This document shows positions 20,825 to 31,149 of a stretch of 64,000 nt of DNA, piece by piece. Position numbers and translations under genes: made by a program. Source of the stretch: Ciona intestinalis. Lineage: Eukaryota; Chordata; Ascidiacea; Phlebobranchia; Cionidae. Each line of letters begins with the position of its first letter. Positions within the stretch are counted from its first letter, which is position 1. The notes under the pieces were generated by a model. The model was not told the DNA's origin. It worked only from the letters and a program-made list of their open reading frames with translations, and did not search any database. The stretch covers positions 1 through 64,000 of the forward strand of contig NW_004190356.2 in assembly GCF_000224145.3 (NCBI RefSeq), written 5' to 3'.

Positions 20825-21507
20825 CTAAAAAATATGCATATACTGCAATTACCACGTACAGGCGACAACAGCTGACTTTCGATAGTAAACATCTGCCACC
20901 ACAGTGACCTTTTATAAACACATTCAGTCTAAATTAGTCCATAAGCCACAATAAAGTAGCCTAAAACGATTTTCTATAGCTATTTTAAGAACGAATAAAA
21001 AACGTGGTCTAGAAATTTGTTTGTGTCAATAAACAAATAATATCACGCTTTTTGCAAACATTCGTATCCGTCTGTCCATAAAAGAGTTCGGCCTTTACAT
21101 AAGCGTGTTTTTTCTCTGGCGTAGTAGCTATTCTTACGAAAAATAACCGCACGATTTTCCGCGAAAAGCTATTTTCTCTTCAAATTTGTATATGTTTGGC
21201 TGCATAACTTGGTTCTGTTTAACAAATTTGATGGCCTGATTGGCGGTTCGGGTAAATTTGTTCAGTTTGGGTAAACCCGATGCGATATATATAAACAAAT
21301 GCAACACAAAACTGAAAAAATATAGCCACAAAAAATATTAAGTCCTAAATCAGTACTCTGAAAATTATTATTTTATTTTCGTGTCAGACGTTATATGACA
21401 CCATTTTATTTGGGTGTGGCCTAATTGCTGGCAATACCTAATAAACTAGCTAAAGTAATAGGTTATATACGTCGTGCTTTCTCTCGATTAACGTTTTGAG
21501 AATCACT

Positions 21508-21702
21508 CAGGTGAGATGAGACATGTTTTCACCCCTTGGTCCCATTTGCTATATAGTAAACAAAGAATATTTAAAGAACTGTGTATAACTGTAGCCACGC
21601 GACCTAAAAAAGTGTTGCTAATTGTTAAAAAAACGATCAGTGAATATGGAATTTATAGGTTTTAACGGTATCCCTTCTGACTCCAGCACAGTACTCTAAT
21701 AC
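21508..21702 (-). mobile_element. Old TAGTAGGG-family MITE relic
   Basis: The internal order is kept (GGTCCCATTTGC, AGTAAACAAAGAAT, GTTGCTAATTGTT, ACGATCAG) but both ends are degraded. Confidence 0.6.
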
Positions 21703-22062
21703 GGGCTTTTAAAGTCTTATACATCTCGTATCTGCTGTCAGTTTTCAACTTTCGAATGATTGTTTTATTGTGCCCAACACGTTAGAGCAATTACCTTTTC
21801 CCCCCCACGGACACCCGCCCACTAACCAGCTTCGTCAATTTACAAATAGGAAGCTATACGTTTTGGCAGTCCGCCCATACAAACAGCGTTAAACGTGATT
21901 TTCTTTTGACAACTAAGCATTTTCTCAAAAGACGAACGATATTTTCTTTACAGATAAACAAGTATTTCGGAATCAGTATTTTTTCCGAATCACACGTATT
22001 TCATATCTGCTTTCCTTCGTTTCACACAGGAATTGGTGCACGTGAGACGGGTATGTGTAAAT

Positions 22063-22521
22063 ATAAACTATTTATACCGCAGAATGGTTTTAATTTTTTC
22101 TCTTTTTTTCGGCGAAAGAATTAGCCCGCTCGGGTCACTGGTTTCGGAAATACAGATGTTTAAACTTGTTTTTTATTTACATTGGTTTGAATGTGAACGA
22201 AATCGAGCGAGTACGCGACTAGAACCGTGCGTGACGTCATCGAGGGTCAAAGAGAGTCGGAAACGAACAAAGCGCAGTTAGTGCTAGTACAACCTGCTGA
22301 ACCAGAGTTGAAGAGTGGAGATGGCTAATTTAGAAAGTTCTGATGGTGCAAAGCCCAAACACCTGGCAAATTGCCAATATTACCAATACGAATGGCGAGC
22401 TGCAATTGTTTTTTTTATATATCAGAAGATGATACATATAATAATTTTCGTTAAGTTGCACATGTGACAATTATATATCAATGCCCTCTCTTTTACAAAA
22501 GTTATGTTGCTGTCAACTTAA
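22063..22521 (+). repeat. Copy 1 of a ~0.5 kb segment duplicated around an assembly gap
   Basis: Matches 22572-23133 nearly base for base from ATTTATACCGCAGAATGG to GTTGCTGTCAACTTAA, except for scattered substitutions and a roughly 125 bp deletion after GATGGTGCA. It ends exactly at the N run. Either a recent tandem duplication or two haplotypes placed in series. Confidence 0.85.
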
Positions 22522-22571
22522 NNNNNNNNNNNNNNNNNNNNNNNNNNNNNNNNNNNNNNNNNNNNNNNNNN
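22522..22571. other. Assembly gap (50 N)
   Basis: Run of N exactly at the junction of the two near-identical copies, so the arrangement here is not reliable. Confidence 1.
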
Positions 22572-23133
22572 ATTTATACCGCAGAATGGTTTTAATTTTT
22601 TCTCTTTTTTTCGGCGAAAGAATTAGCCCGATCGGGTCACCGGTTTCGGAAATACAGATGTTTAAACTTGTATTTTATTTGCATTGGTTTGAATGTGAAC
22701 GAAATTGAGCGAACGCGACAAACCGTGCGTGACGTCATCGAGGGTCAAAGAGAGTGGGAAACGAACAAAGCGCAGTTAGTGCTAGTACAGCTTGCTGAAC
22801 CAGAGTTGAAGAGTGAACATGGCTAATTTAGAAAGTTCTGATGGTGCAGAATCAATTTCTGACTTAGATGAAGATGTTGAGGATATACATGGTGATTATG
22901 GATACATGTTGGATCGGCTTAAACCTCCCTTGAGTATTAGGAAAATGGGGTGCAGGCCCTGAAGCCCAAACACCTTGCAAATTGCCAATATTGCCAATAC
23001 GAATGGCGAGCTGCAATTGTTTTTTTTATATATATCAGAAGATGATACATATAATAATTTTCGTTAAGTTGCACATGTGGCAATTATATATCAATGCCCT
23101 CTCTTTTACATTCGTTATGTTGCTGTCAACTTA
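22572..23133 (+). repeat. Copy 2 of the duplicated segment, with a short acidic frame
   Basis: Longer version of the 22063-22521 segment. It contains a 46-codon frame at 22819-22959 starting MANLESSDGAESISDLDED; most of this is deleted in copy 1. The frame could be a first exon (a possible donor lies near CCCTTGAGTATTAG), but no downstream exon or family was recognised. Confidence 0.7.
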
Positions 23134-23487
23134 AAAATAAATTAAGGGAAAAAAAACAATTTTAAGGCGCGTGTCGCAATCCCTTGGTTTTAGAGACAGC
23201 ACACTGAGCTTACAAACAAGATTATGGCAGAGTTGTGCACTCTATTTCAAGGCAACACAAGTTAGTATGTTGTTCAATTTGTATGGGTTAAGCTGCCCAA
23301 TCTCCAAAAATTTATTATAGATATAGATGTATGCGTTTTTATGTCCGGTTTATTATTGTTTAGGTTTAGAAGATTCAGACATGTGGCCTACAGATGTTGG
23401 ACGACGTGTTCTTGTGCTTATCCCATCATGTGTTGTTAACATCTACATTTCCAAGTGACACCTGTACTGGATTCAAGTCTGCCGTCT

Positions 23488-23580
23488 TGGCAAAGTGATT
23501 AGCAGTTAGCACACCTGCCTGTAAGCCAGAGGTAATGGGTTCAAGGCTCGACGCTGTTACAATTGTGGGCAAGGTGGATG
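23488..23580 (+). mobile_element. SINE head fragment (tRNA-like)
   Basis: TCTTGGCAAAGTGATTAGCA, then CCTGCCTGTAAGCCAGAGGT and GGGTTCAAGGCTCGACGC (box B). No middle or tail follows intact. Confidence 0.75.
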
Positions 23581-23637
23581 AACAACCATGTTATAACGAC
23601 TATTGTTTTCTGGGCATCCAATTTTAAATTAAATTTT

Positions 23638-24404
23638 CTATTTTGTAAAAAACTTTATTTGCAACAAAGCATGGGCTGCATTTGAAACGTCCTTGTCAGG
23701 TTGAAGATAGTTGGAGGTTAACGGTGGTAGACAAGAAAGTATTGGTGTGTCTATGAATGTCTTTTTACATTTTCTATGTTTTCCTCTTCGTAGGCTCGTT
23801 TGTGTTTTCTGGTTGTGTTGTGCAGTTTCAGTTTGAATACACTTGTCATCTTTCTCTGGCACACTTAGTGTTTCCTTAAAAACAAATGAAGTCTAGCCCA
23901 AAAGTAAAAATTACAACATTATGCAGTTGCTAGCTAAATAAATACCTCTGAAACATTTTCATTTGGTGATTCGTCTATAGCTGCATTAGATGTTGGACTG
24001 CAGCCCAATACTTCATCCAACAACTTAGTCTAAATCAAACACACATTTTTTATTTATTTATGCAAAGCATCTTAAAAACTTACTTTTTTTCTTGATTGTT
24101 TGGTAAATGCAACAGTCCATTTTCTTTTTTGTGTAGCAGGTGCAGCTTTTTTTGACTTTTCTGTAGGTATAGCAGACTCCAACAATAACTCAGTAGAGGA
24201 TCCAAACTTTTTCCAATAACAGTCGGGTTTAAAATGTTTACCGCATATAACACTGTTCTTGGAAGGTTGCTCAAAATCTGCCCTTGTACATTGCACAAAC
24301 TTCACCCAGCACTGCTTTAATATTGGGCTTTTCGGAAATTTATGTATTTTTACTTTATTTTGGTAGGTATTTAAACACCCTCCAACAACACACCGGTTCG
24401 GCAT
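23638..24404 (-). CDS. THAP zinc-finger protein, three exons, ~213 aa
   Basis: Exons: 24404-24084 (107 aa), 24029-23946 (28 aa) and 23874-23638 (78 aa plus stop), all joined in phase 0 with GT-AG ends. Exon 1 is a THAP domain: CVVGGC near residues 5-10, the conserved Trp in CWVKFVQC, and ICGKHF giving the C2CH set, followed by SAIPTE in the place of the AVPTIF box. THAP domains are sequence-specific zinc-dependent DNA binders shared by host regulators and P-element transposases. The remainder is basic and low in recognisable domains (KCKKTF, then PPLTSNYLQP); no transposase catalytic region is visible. It is either a small host THAP regulator or a remnant of a P-type transposon. The AATAAA in the last codons on the minus strand may serve the 3' end. 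Confidence 0.8.
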
Positions 24405-25184
24405 CTACGAAATAAGGCGTTTCTCGCGATAAACAGGACTTTATCGATTCTCTAAAGTATAAACTGAACACAGTCTTTCTCACTCACTTTTGACCCTCGA
24501 TGGCGTCATACTTCGCTACAGCAAAAATCTCTTACGCTTTTTCGACCAGGGCCATAGAAATACCATAAGCCATGGAAAAATAGAAAGTGTTTCTACTTTC
24601 TGCGACTCGGTTTTCGACTCGGCTACTCATTTTGCAATTAACTCAATAATAAAGTTAATAAGTCAACTAAATACATTACATTTTTGTTTACTATAGATAT
24701 ACCGTTAATTTAAGGCGAAGTTGTTTGACTATTAAATTTAGAAAATTTACATAAAGCCAATAAACTAACTTATTTTTAATTTTTGGTTAGATCAATGTAT
24801 ATATAACTACAGATTCACCACACAAAATTACAAATGTTAGGCATCGTCAAATCAACGCTTATATATACAAGCGTTGGTCAAATGTTGTGCTATGCTATGC
24901 AATATTAGGCAAACACGTTTTTACAATGCAAAATGCACTGAAAGTCTGTTCTATACGACTAATACAGTTTTCAATCAAGCATGAGCTGTTTAATAACACC
25001 AATAATTGTTTTTATGTTGGTAAGTCTTATTATTAAATACACCCTGTTCCCCGATTTCCAAAACCCGTTGTGGCAATGCCTGTATTGGTAACAGCCCACC
25101 ATGGTAACTCTTTTATCGTGAACACATCTGTGAATTTTTGTAAACAAAACAAATTTTGATCAGTCGGAACGTCATAGTATAATC

Positions 25185-28008
25185 ATGGAAAAAATATCAA
25201 AAAGTGACCAAAATGTTCTGCAATTGATTCTAAATCCAAGTTTACCTGTGAATGTGGAAGAAAATGTCCGAGAAGGTATTTTATTTTCTGTTTGGTGTGT
25301 ATAAACAGAGCATTTTATTGTCGCATTGTCGAAATTACAATAACGCATGATAACAGTATAAATATAAAAATCTGCAAAACCCATGTTATTTTTACATGTA
25401 TATGTATTATAATATGCATAATTTTGATTTTATAGGTGCTAGTTAAATATCTATCCACTATTTTATAAACTAAAAGGCTTTAACTTCGGTAATCCTTTAG
25501 CTGGTGGCCACCTGAAATTTTTGTTTCAAAATGTTCCTTAGGTCTCCCTGATACCCACTGTATAAATTTGTTTTGAAAAAACTCGGGCGTTCGTGTCGAA
25601 AATTAACTTTGAAAGTGCACGAAATCGTGCTGCGTCACCGTATTTTCCACACCAGCGGTTATGAATTAAACCAAGGTTAGATTATTATGTCATAGAATGC
25701 GTATTGTTACGTTTGATTCCTACGTTAAAACAGTAGGAAAAAACAAGGCTGTAACGTATGTAATATACCACTATTGTGACGTAACAGACCGCGATTGTGA
25801 CGTAATAAATCGTTAACCTTACGCAAATCAGACGAATTACGGTGACGAAGCATGTTTTCGCGCATTTTTAAAGTTAATTTTTGACACGAACGCCCGACTT
25901 TTTTGAAAAAAAAATTAGACAGCAGGTATCAGTGAGGGCTATAAAACATTTTGAAACCAAAATTTCAGGTGGCCACCAGCTAATGCTAAAGGATTACCTT
26001 AACTTCTAACAGATTGGCAATTTTTCCCTTGGTTTTTGCTTTGACATCATACAAGGATTATACTGTATTACTAAATCATGTATTTCATTAGAAAAAAAAT
26101 AATAAAATAAACTCTGCAAACTTCGTTGCAGACCTGGATGTTCAATTTGACAAAGAAGAACTTTCATTTGTGAAGAAATTGGAGACAAACGGGGTGAAGT
26201 TAGCAGAAGAGAAGAAGTTTATCGAAGCAATGAAATTATTTGATGAAGCGATTGAAAAACTTCCACTCCGAGCTTCAGGATTTAACAATCGCGCTCAAGT
26301 TAAACGTCTAATGGGAAATATTGAAGGTTTGATATTTAATTATTGTTTGCCAGTCTGCCGAGTATGGCAGTTCCTGACGAGATTTTGCGCATGCAGGACG
26401 GTTATTTCTCGCGTGCGTGCTATCATTAAAAATCGACGTGCAAAGCACATACATTCCAAGCCACATTAGGAGGTCCTTCTTAATTTATTACATTTTTTTT
26501 TATTGTTTAATTAATTAGCGTGCATAACCAAAAGTTTGTAAAAAAATTGCTTGTGCACCTGCCATACTCTTCAATATTTTGTAAAATTTACGGTTACCTC
26601 ACCCTGCTAAATATATGGGTTTAAAGCTTGCTGTACTAGATAGTGTAATATGTATTATGCATAGATAGTGTAATATGTATTATGCAGGAGATGTCCATTT
26701 AATAACCTTAAAAAGCAAAATATAAAAGATCAAAGTATTCTACATTTACTACACAGAAATGGTGCAAAATTATTCTTGTGGTACAAAATTATTCGAGTTT
26801 CCACATGGCATTTTCAAACAGTACAGCAAAACTAATGCAACATGACACAACTATAATTTTTTAATATGACATTTAGTCAAATTGAAGTTTAAATTTGCAT
26901 AGGGGATATTATTTAGCATTTTTATGCATTTTTTTTGTCTAAGAAATTTTTTTTTCCAAAACACCAAAATTGGGCTTCCAAAACACCAAAAAAATTGGGC
27001 TTTGTAAAACACCAAAAACACCAAAATTTCGGGAAAACCCATGCTTTTAAATCAAGCATTGAACGCATACTTCTAACTGCACAAGTGCTTTAGATTTTTT
27101 TTGTCCAAGCCAAGTTTTTTTCTGAATTTCCTAAATTCCGCTGTTTTTTGATAAAACACATGCTATAAATTTGGCCACCGGTCACTGACCCTATACTTCT
27201 AATCACACAGGTGCTTTGGAAGATTTGGACACAGCTATTGAGTTAAGTGGGGAACGTGGAAAGGCTGGCGAGTTTGCTCTCGTTCAACGAGGAATGATTA
27301 GGAAGTTAAAGGGACAGAAAGAAGACGCGTTCGATGATTTTAAAAAAGCAGCGGATCTTGGAAATAAATTCGCAAAACAAGAGGTATGAGTTATAATATA
27401 ACGTATGATAATTTTGTTTTTATATTATAGATGAGAAATTGTGTATATATATGTATATATATGTTTTTTGTTTATTAATTTCATTTTCATTATATAGAGT
27501 TTTGATTATAAAAATTTGATTTTACTTTTGTATGGTTTGGGTTTTTGTTTGTTAATTTATTTTTTATTATGTAGGTTTTGGATCATATTTTGTTTTTGTT
27601 TGAGTAATTGTAAAATGCAGGGTAATCTTGTGTTGGTTTTGTATGTATAACATATTCATTTGCTGTTCAGCTTTTGTATTTGTTAAACTTCTTCCAGAAA
27701 CAGCAGCTTGTTTTTTTGTTTTTTTATGGGTGAGGTCCTTGTCAAGAATCTGGAATTATTTGGCCGTTTACCCAAACATCCGAAAATTCCATTAAAGATT
27801 TTCATTTGACCCGTGCTAAGACACTGTCAGACACTCACATTTAGTTTTAAATCAGTAAATGAAATTTATACAATAATACTGTTTCACCTTTTTTTATTAA
27901 ATACGCAATTCTGTTCTATAGATAGTGGCTTCAAACCCCTATGCTGCACTGTGCAACCAAATGCTCAGCAAAGTAATTGGGGACATGCAGAAAGGAAATA
28001 CAGCCTGA
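25185..28008 (+). CDS. TTC36: TTC36, tetratricopeptide repeat protein (4 exons, 181 aa)
   Basis: Exons 25185-25275, 26132-26326, 27211-27383 and 27922-28008, phases 1, 1 and 0, all GT-AG. The N-terminus SDQNVLQLILNPSLP matches human NDQAVLQAIFNPDTP. TPR helices carry RASGFNNRAQVKRLMGNIEG, then ALEDLDTAIELSGERG and LVQRGMIRKLKG; the C-terminus NPYAALCNQML matches human NPYAALCNRML (comparisons from memory). Human TTC36 (HBP21) is about 189 aa and is described as an HSP70-binding small TPR protein; a scaffold/co-chaperone role is inherited by homology. Intron 1 contains a fold-back transposon (25488-25998), intron 2 a decayed duplicate of the exon 3 acceptor near 27069. Start chosen because the homologous N-terminus begins at this ATG. 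Confidence 0.93.
25488..25998. mobile_element. Long-armed fold-back DNA element with perfect 8-bp target duplication
   Basis: Arms of about 160 bp begin GGTAATCCTTTAGCTGGTGG on the left and end with its inverted match (GGATTACC) on the right. Both sides are flanked by TTAACTTC, an exact 8-bp duplication. Arms carry the words GGGCGTTCGTGTCRAAAATT and TTACGTCACAATMG. Eight-base duplications are typical of hAT and P superfamily elements; the ends match neither family consensus clearly. No coding capacity. One arm recurs at 54347-54642. Confidence 0.85.
26637..26686. repeat. Two-copy 25-bp tandem repeat in TTC36 intron 2
   Basis: Two exact copies of a unit starting TAGATAGTGTAATATGTATT. Confidence 0.9.
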
Positions 28009-28170
28009 CTTATACATTCAACTACACATACCTTGTTTCAATCGCTTTGTTTTTGATCATTCTGTTTATAATTTTAATTATGCGTGGACACTTATGCCTG
28101 TATAACACTGTGTCAATACACAACTTTTTGAAGAGCAATTTATTTTCGTTCACTGAATTCAGAAAAACAA

Positions 28171-28374
28171 TAGAGTATTGTGGGGGAAGACGGGACACCT
28201 TTCCTTTTGGCTTTAGCACATAATATTCAAATGTCATGTTTTAAACAATTAACAACGGTCTATGAAAGTCGTGAGGGTAAATTTTGTAATTCTTTGAATT
28301 CTCTTTGTTTACTACCAAATGGTACGAGAAAATAGAACGAAAAGGTGTCCCATTCTCCCCCACCCTACTATATA
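28171..28374 (+). mobile_element. TAGTAGGG-family MITE
   Basis: TAGAGTATTGTGGGGGAAGA to CATTCTCCCCCACCCTACTA. Just downstream of TTC36. Confidence 0.9.
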
Positions 28375-28804
28375 ATAATTTCAGTTAGCCATAAAATACA
28401 ATACTTTATATATAAGGTTCAAAACGGTATAAAAGCTATATATGAAGCGCTGATAATGAACATAATACACAGTCAACTACGCATATGTAGTTATAGAATA
28501 AGTGCAATAATTTGATCATTAAACCAATAGTTTAATGGACAGTTTGAGCTTGCTTTCTTGATGGTGGCCTTGGAGAACTTTTCCTAAGTAACAATGTTAG
28601 GTTTTTGACGTAATATTGAATAAATGGCAGTTATTTTTCTTGTGATAAAACGAGCCCGTGGCAGTGGGGTTCTATATCTTAAAACGCCATAGAAAACCAC
28701 AGTGATAGTAACTCCCGGTTAAGAACCGCTCAAGTAAAATACGGAGGGGCTCACTCTACTATTACGTTTGATTACATATCTGTTTAATAGGAATGCAAAA
28801 ATCG

Positions 28805-29464
28805 TTACCCAGAGGCTCCCACACTGTACGCTAATGGCACGCGTGGAAAACGAGGGTTCACCATTGTCGGGTCGGTGGTAATCAAACGCGGTGCTGCGGA
28901 TTTTGTCCTGGGTAAAAATATTATATATCACTACGTCATACTGATGACGTCACAGTGTTTACTTACCTGCGTCGACTATAGTGATGACGGAATAACTCTG
29001 GTCTTGATGGGGTGTACGGTGTGAGGCAACTATGGACAGCAAAAAATACATTATAGTTGGGTGGGGGAAGATGGGACACATTTAGCGAACAATATTCAAA
29101 AAAGTGTTTTAAACAATTAACAACGGTCTATGGGAGTCGTGTAGATATGGTTTTATAAGTCTTTGAATTTTCCATGTTTACTACTAAAAGTGACAAGAAA
29201 ATAGAGTAACTAGGTGTCCCATATAACCCCACAGTCCTGAGTACAATAAGGAATTATACACCAAAGGTTGTAGGTTTAAATCTCTCTAATAGTTAAACTT
29301 ACTGGTCCATTTTCCATGATACCTCTGGATCAACAAGTCCACATGCAGTAGCTCGGCTGTTGTAACCTCTACGTACGTTGACCGGCATCTTTATAATGTA
29401 ACGCAGGGTGTCTGTGTTGTAGTATGGTGCTAAGCTGTTCCATGTGAATGGTTTGTAAGGCTCG
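28805..29464 (-). CDS. Unrecognised protein, last three exons (~109 aa visible)
   Basis: Exons 29464-29303, 29029-28967 and 28907-28805 join in frame (all three acceptors phase 2) with GT-AG ends and end in TAA at 28805-28807. The translation is basic and rich in Pro, Tyr and Arg: it starts EPYKPFTWNSLAPYYNTDTL, continues MPVNVRRGYNSRATACGLVD and PYTPSRPELFRHHYSRR, and ends VPLAYSVGASG. The phase agreement across three exons is good evidence that it is real. No signal peptide, membrane segment or known domain is visible. The style (short, Tyr/Pro/Arg-rich) resembles ciliary or sperm microtubule-associated proteins, but that is a weak impression. The 5' exons are probably in or beyond the N gap at 29547. 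Confidence 0.6.
29052..29240 (+). mobile_element. TAGTAGGG-family MITE
   Basis: TTATAGTTGGGTGGGGGAAG to AGGTGTCCCATATAACCCCA. Lies in an intron of the 28.8-29.5 kb gene. Confidence 0.85.
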
Positions 29465-29487
29465 CTGTAAACAAGGATAGAGTGTTT

Positions 29488-29546
29488 ATGTGCTATAGTG
29501 GTTAGCGCGCCTGCCTGTAACCCAGAGGTAATGAATTCAAGGCTCG
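29488..29546 (+). mobile_element. SINE head cut by an assembly gap
   Basis: ATAGTGGTTAGCGCGCCTGC, then AACCCAGAGGTAATGAATTC and AAGGCTCG (box A and B regions); the rest is lost in the N run. Confidence 0.75.
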
Positions 29547-29671
29547 NNNNNNNNNNNNNNNNNNNNNNNNNNNNNNNNNNNNNNNNNNNNNNNNNNNNNN
29601 NNNNNNNNNNNNNNNNNNNNNNNNNNNNNNNNNNNNNNNNNNNNNNNNNNNNNNNNNNNNNNNNNNNNNNN
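29547..29671. other. Assembly gap (125 N)
   Basis: Undetermined bases. May hide the 5' exon of the adjoining minus-strand gene. Confidence 1.
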
Positions 29672-29945
29672 GATCCCCTATGGATGAGCTGTTGTGTGCA
29701 TTGTGTGTTTTGTCACTTTCTTTGTGCACATCGTTGTATTGTTTTTGTCTTTTTGTCGGTGTGTGTTTGTGTTTGTTATGCACGGTGTGTGCATTTTATG
29801 TCTTTTTGTCTATAGGGTTTCTTTAACCTGCGTGGATTATCTATCCCGCAAGGGTTTCTCACCTAAAAAGTAGAAACCCACTACCATTGGCTGGGGGCTT
29901 GTCGTGCCGTAGTGGCTTTCCACCAACGCCAGCCACATAAATATG
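29672..29945. repeat. GT-rich unclassified sequence after the gap, possible repeat end
   Basis: Begins GATCCCCTATGGATGAGC, is rich in TGTGTG/TTTGTC words, and then has GGTTTCTCACCTAAAAAGTA and GGCTGGGGGCTTGTCGTGCC. Its composition differs from the surroundings, suggesting an inserted repeat, but no second copy is seen in the window. Confidence 0.3.
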
Positions 29946-30263
29946 AAGGTATTTTAATCTTTTGTTTTACAGAAGGAAATTTAAACTCTTTACTTCTATA
30001 GTTTGAGTTACAATTGTTCCATGTCTGGACCTTAGAAATTGTGGATGAGTGCCGGTAATAGTTACATATAACAATCGCAAATTTTCACAAAACACCTTTT
30101 TGTTTTTGTTGTTGATTTGAAATAAATAAACTCCGTTTTGAAACGTGTATTTATCGTTCTGCAGTATACAAGCAGGTGTTAAGACAGTTACGGAACATAA
30201 AGTATTGTCCGAAGGGTTCGATAGTTTACGGAGCATATAGCAAATTCAAATTTGTCGTGTGTT

Positions 30264-30472
30264 ATATATAGTAGGGTAGGCGGCAGGGGAAGATGGGACA
30301 CATTTAACAAATAATATCCAAATAGCCTGCTCGTGTTTTAAACAATTAACAACGGTCTGTGGAAGTCACGAAGATACGGTTTTACAATTCTTTTAATGGT
30401 GTTTGTTTACTACCAAATGGAAGAAGAAAACAAAAAGAGAAGATGTTCCACCTTTCCCCAGCCTACTATATA
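30264..30472 (+). mobile_element. TAGTAGGG-family MITE with 5-bp insertion in its left end
   Basis: TATATAGTAGGGTAGGCGGC (extra CGGCA) to CCTTTCCCCAGCCTACTATA. Confidence 0.88.
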
Positions 30473-30557
30473 TACATTTTCTTTAAATGTCTGTGGTTAG
30501 AAGGGAAATTTGTAAAACCTTCTAATGATTTTAATCTTCAACACAAACATGATAATA

Positions 30558-30640
30558 TATATTAGGGTGGGAAAGATAGGAAATCTTCTTATTCTCTTTT
30601 CTCGTCTCACTTGGAAGTAAACCTAAAGTATTCACAGAAA
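30558..30640 (-). mobile_element. TAGTAGGG-family MITE fragment
   Basis: TATTAGGGTGGGAAAGATAG, then TTTTCTCGTCTCACTTGGAA; continues only to about 30640. Confidence 0.6.
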
Positions 30641-31149
30641 TGCTGCGGGAAGTTATCTTGAAGTAGATATTCCAGCGTGATTGACATGTGTACCTAGAAC
30701 TCAGCGCATTAGGCGTCCTATTAAGGCTCTTTGGAACAGGAAGTTATCGTGAAGTGAATTATTTCAACATGGTTAAAAACTATATAGTAGAAAAGGGTAA
30801 GACGGGGTACTGTTAGGAACCGAATTCCATATTTTCTGATCGCAGTTTGAACAATCATCGACGCTTTTTTTAGAATCGTGAATCATCTGTAGCAAACTGT
30901 TATAATGGAATCTCTTAATGTGTATTTATAATGTCACCACATAAAGCCTTTTGTTAGCTGTGTGACCTTTACTATCTTAATGCAGCGATCTTCTGTGTTG
31001 TATTTTTTTTTTCAAAATTTAAAGAAACCTGAATTGTTACACATGAATTCAATATTTGCATTTAGTTTGTTTTTATTGCTCGAGGACGAGAAAGATTAGT
31101 TTCAGCAAACATATTTCTTTGAGTCACTGAAGCTGTACGTTTCTTTCAT

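Larger units (their letters stand above)
19723..22062. other. Intergenic region with four MITEs
   Basis: No exon recognised. Copies of the TAGTAGGG MITE lie at about 20131, 20331, 20619 and 21508; the rest shows nothing identifiable. Confidence 0.5.

Noticed and set aside
23488-23580. Possible functional tRNA gene
   Set aside because: Box A and B words are present, but the fold is not closed and the sequence matches the SINE head seen elsewhere in the window.
23638-24404. THAP gene as an intact P-element transposase
   Set aside because: Only the DNA-binding domain is visible; no RNase H-like catalytic region follows within the three joined exons.
29967-30236. 89-codon minus-strand frame starting MLRKLSNPSD
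   Set aside because: No homology recognised, no splice or neighbour support, and it lies among repeats.
30785-30830. Possible further MITE end (TATAGTAGAAAAGGGTAAGA)
   Set aside because: The following sequence does not match the family core and no second end was found.
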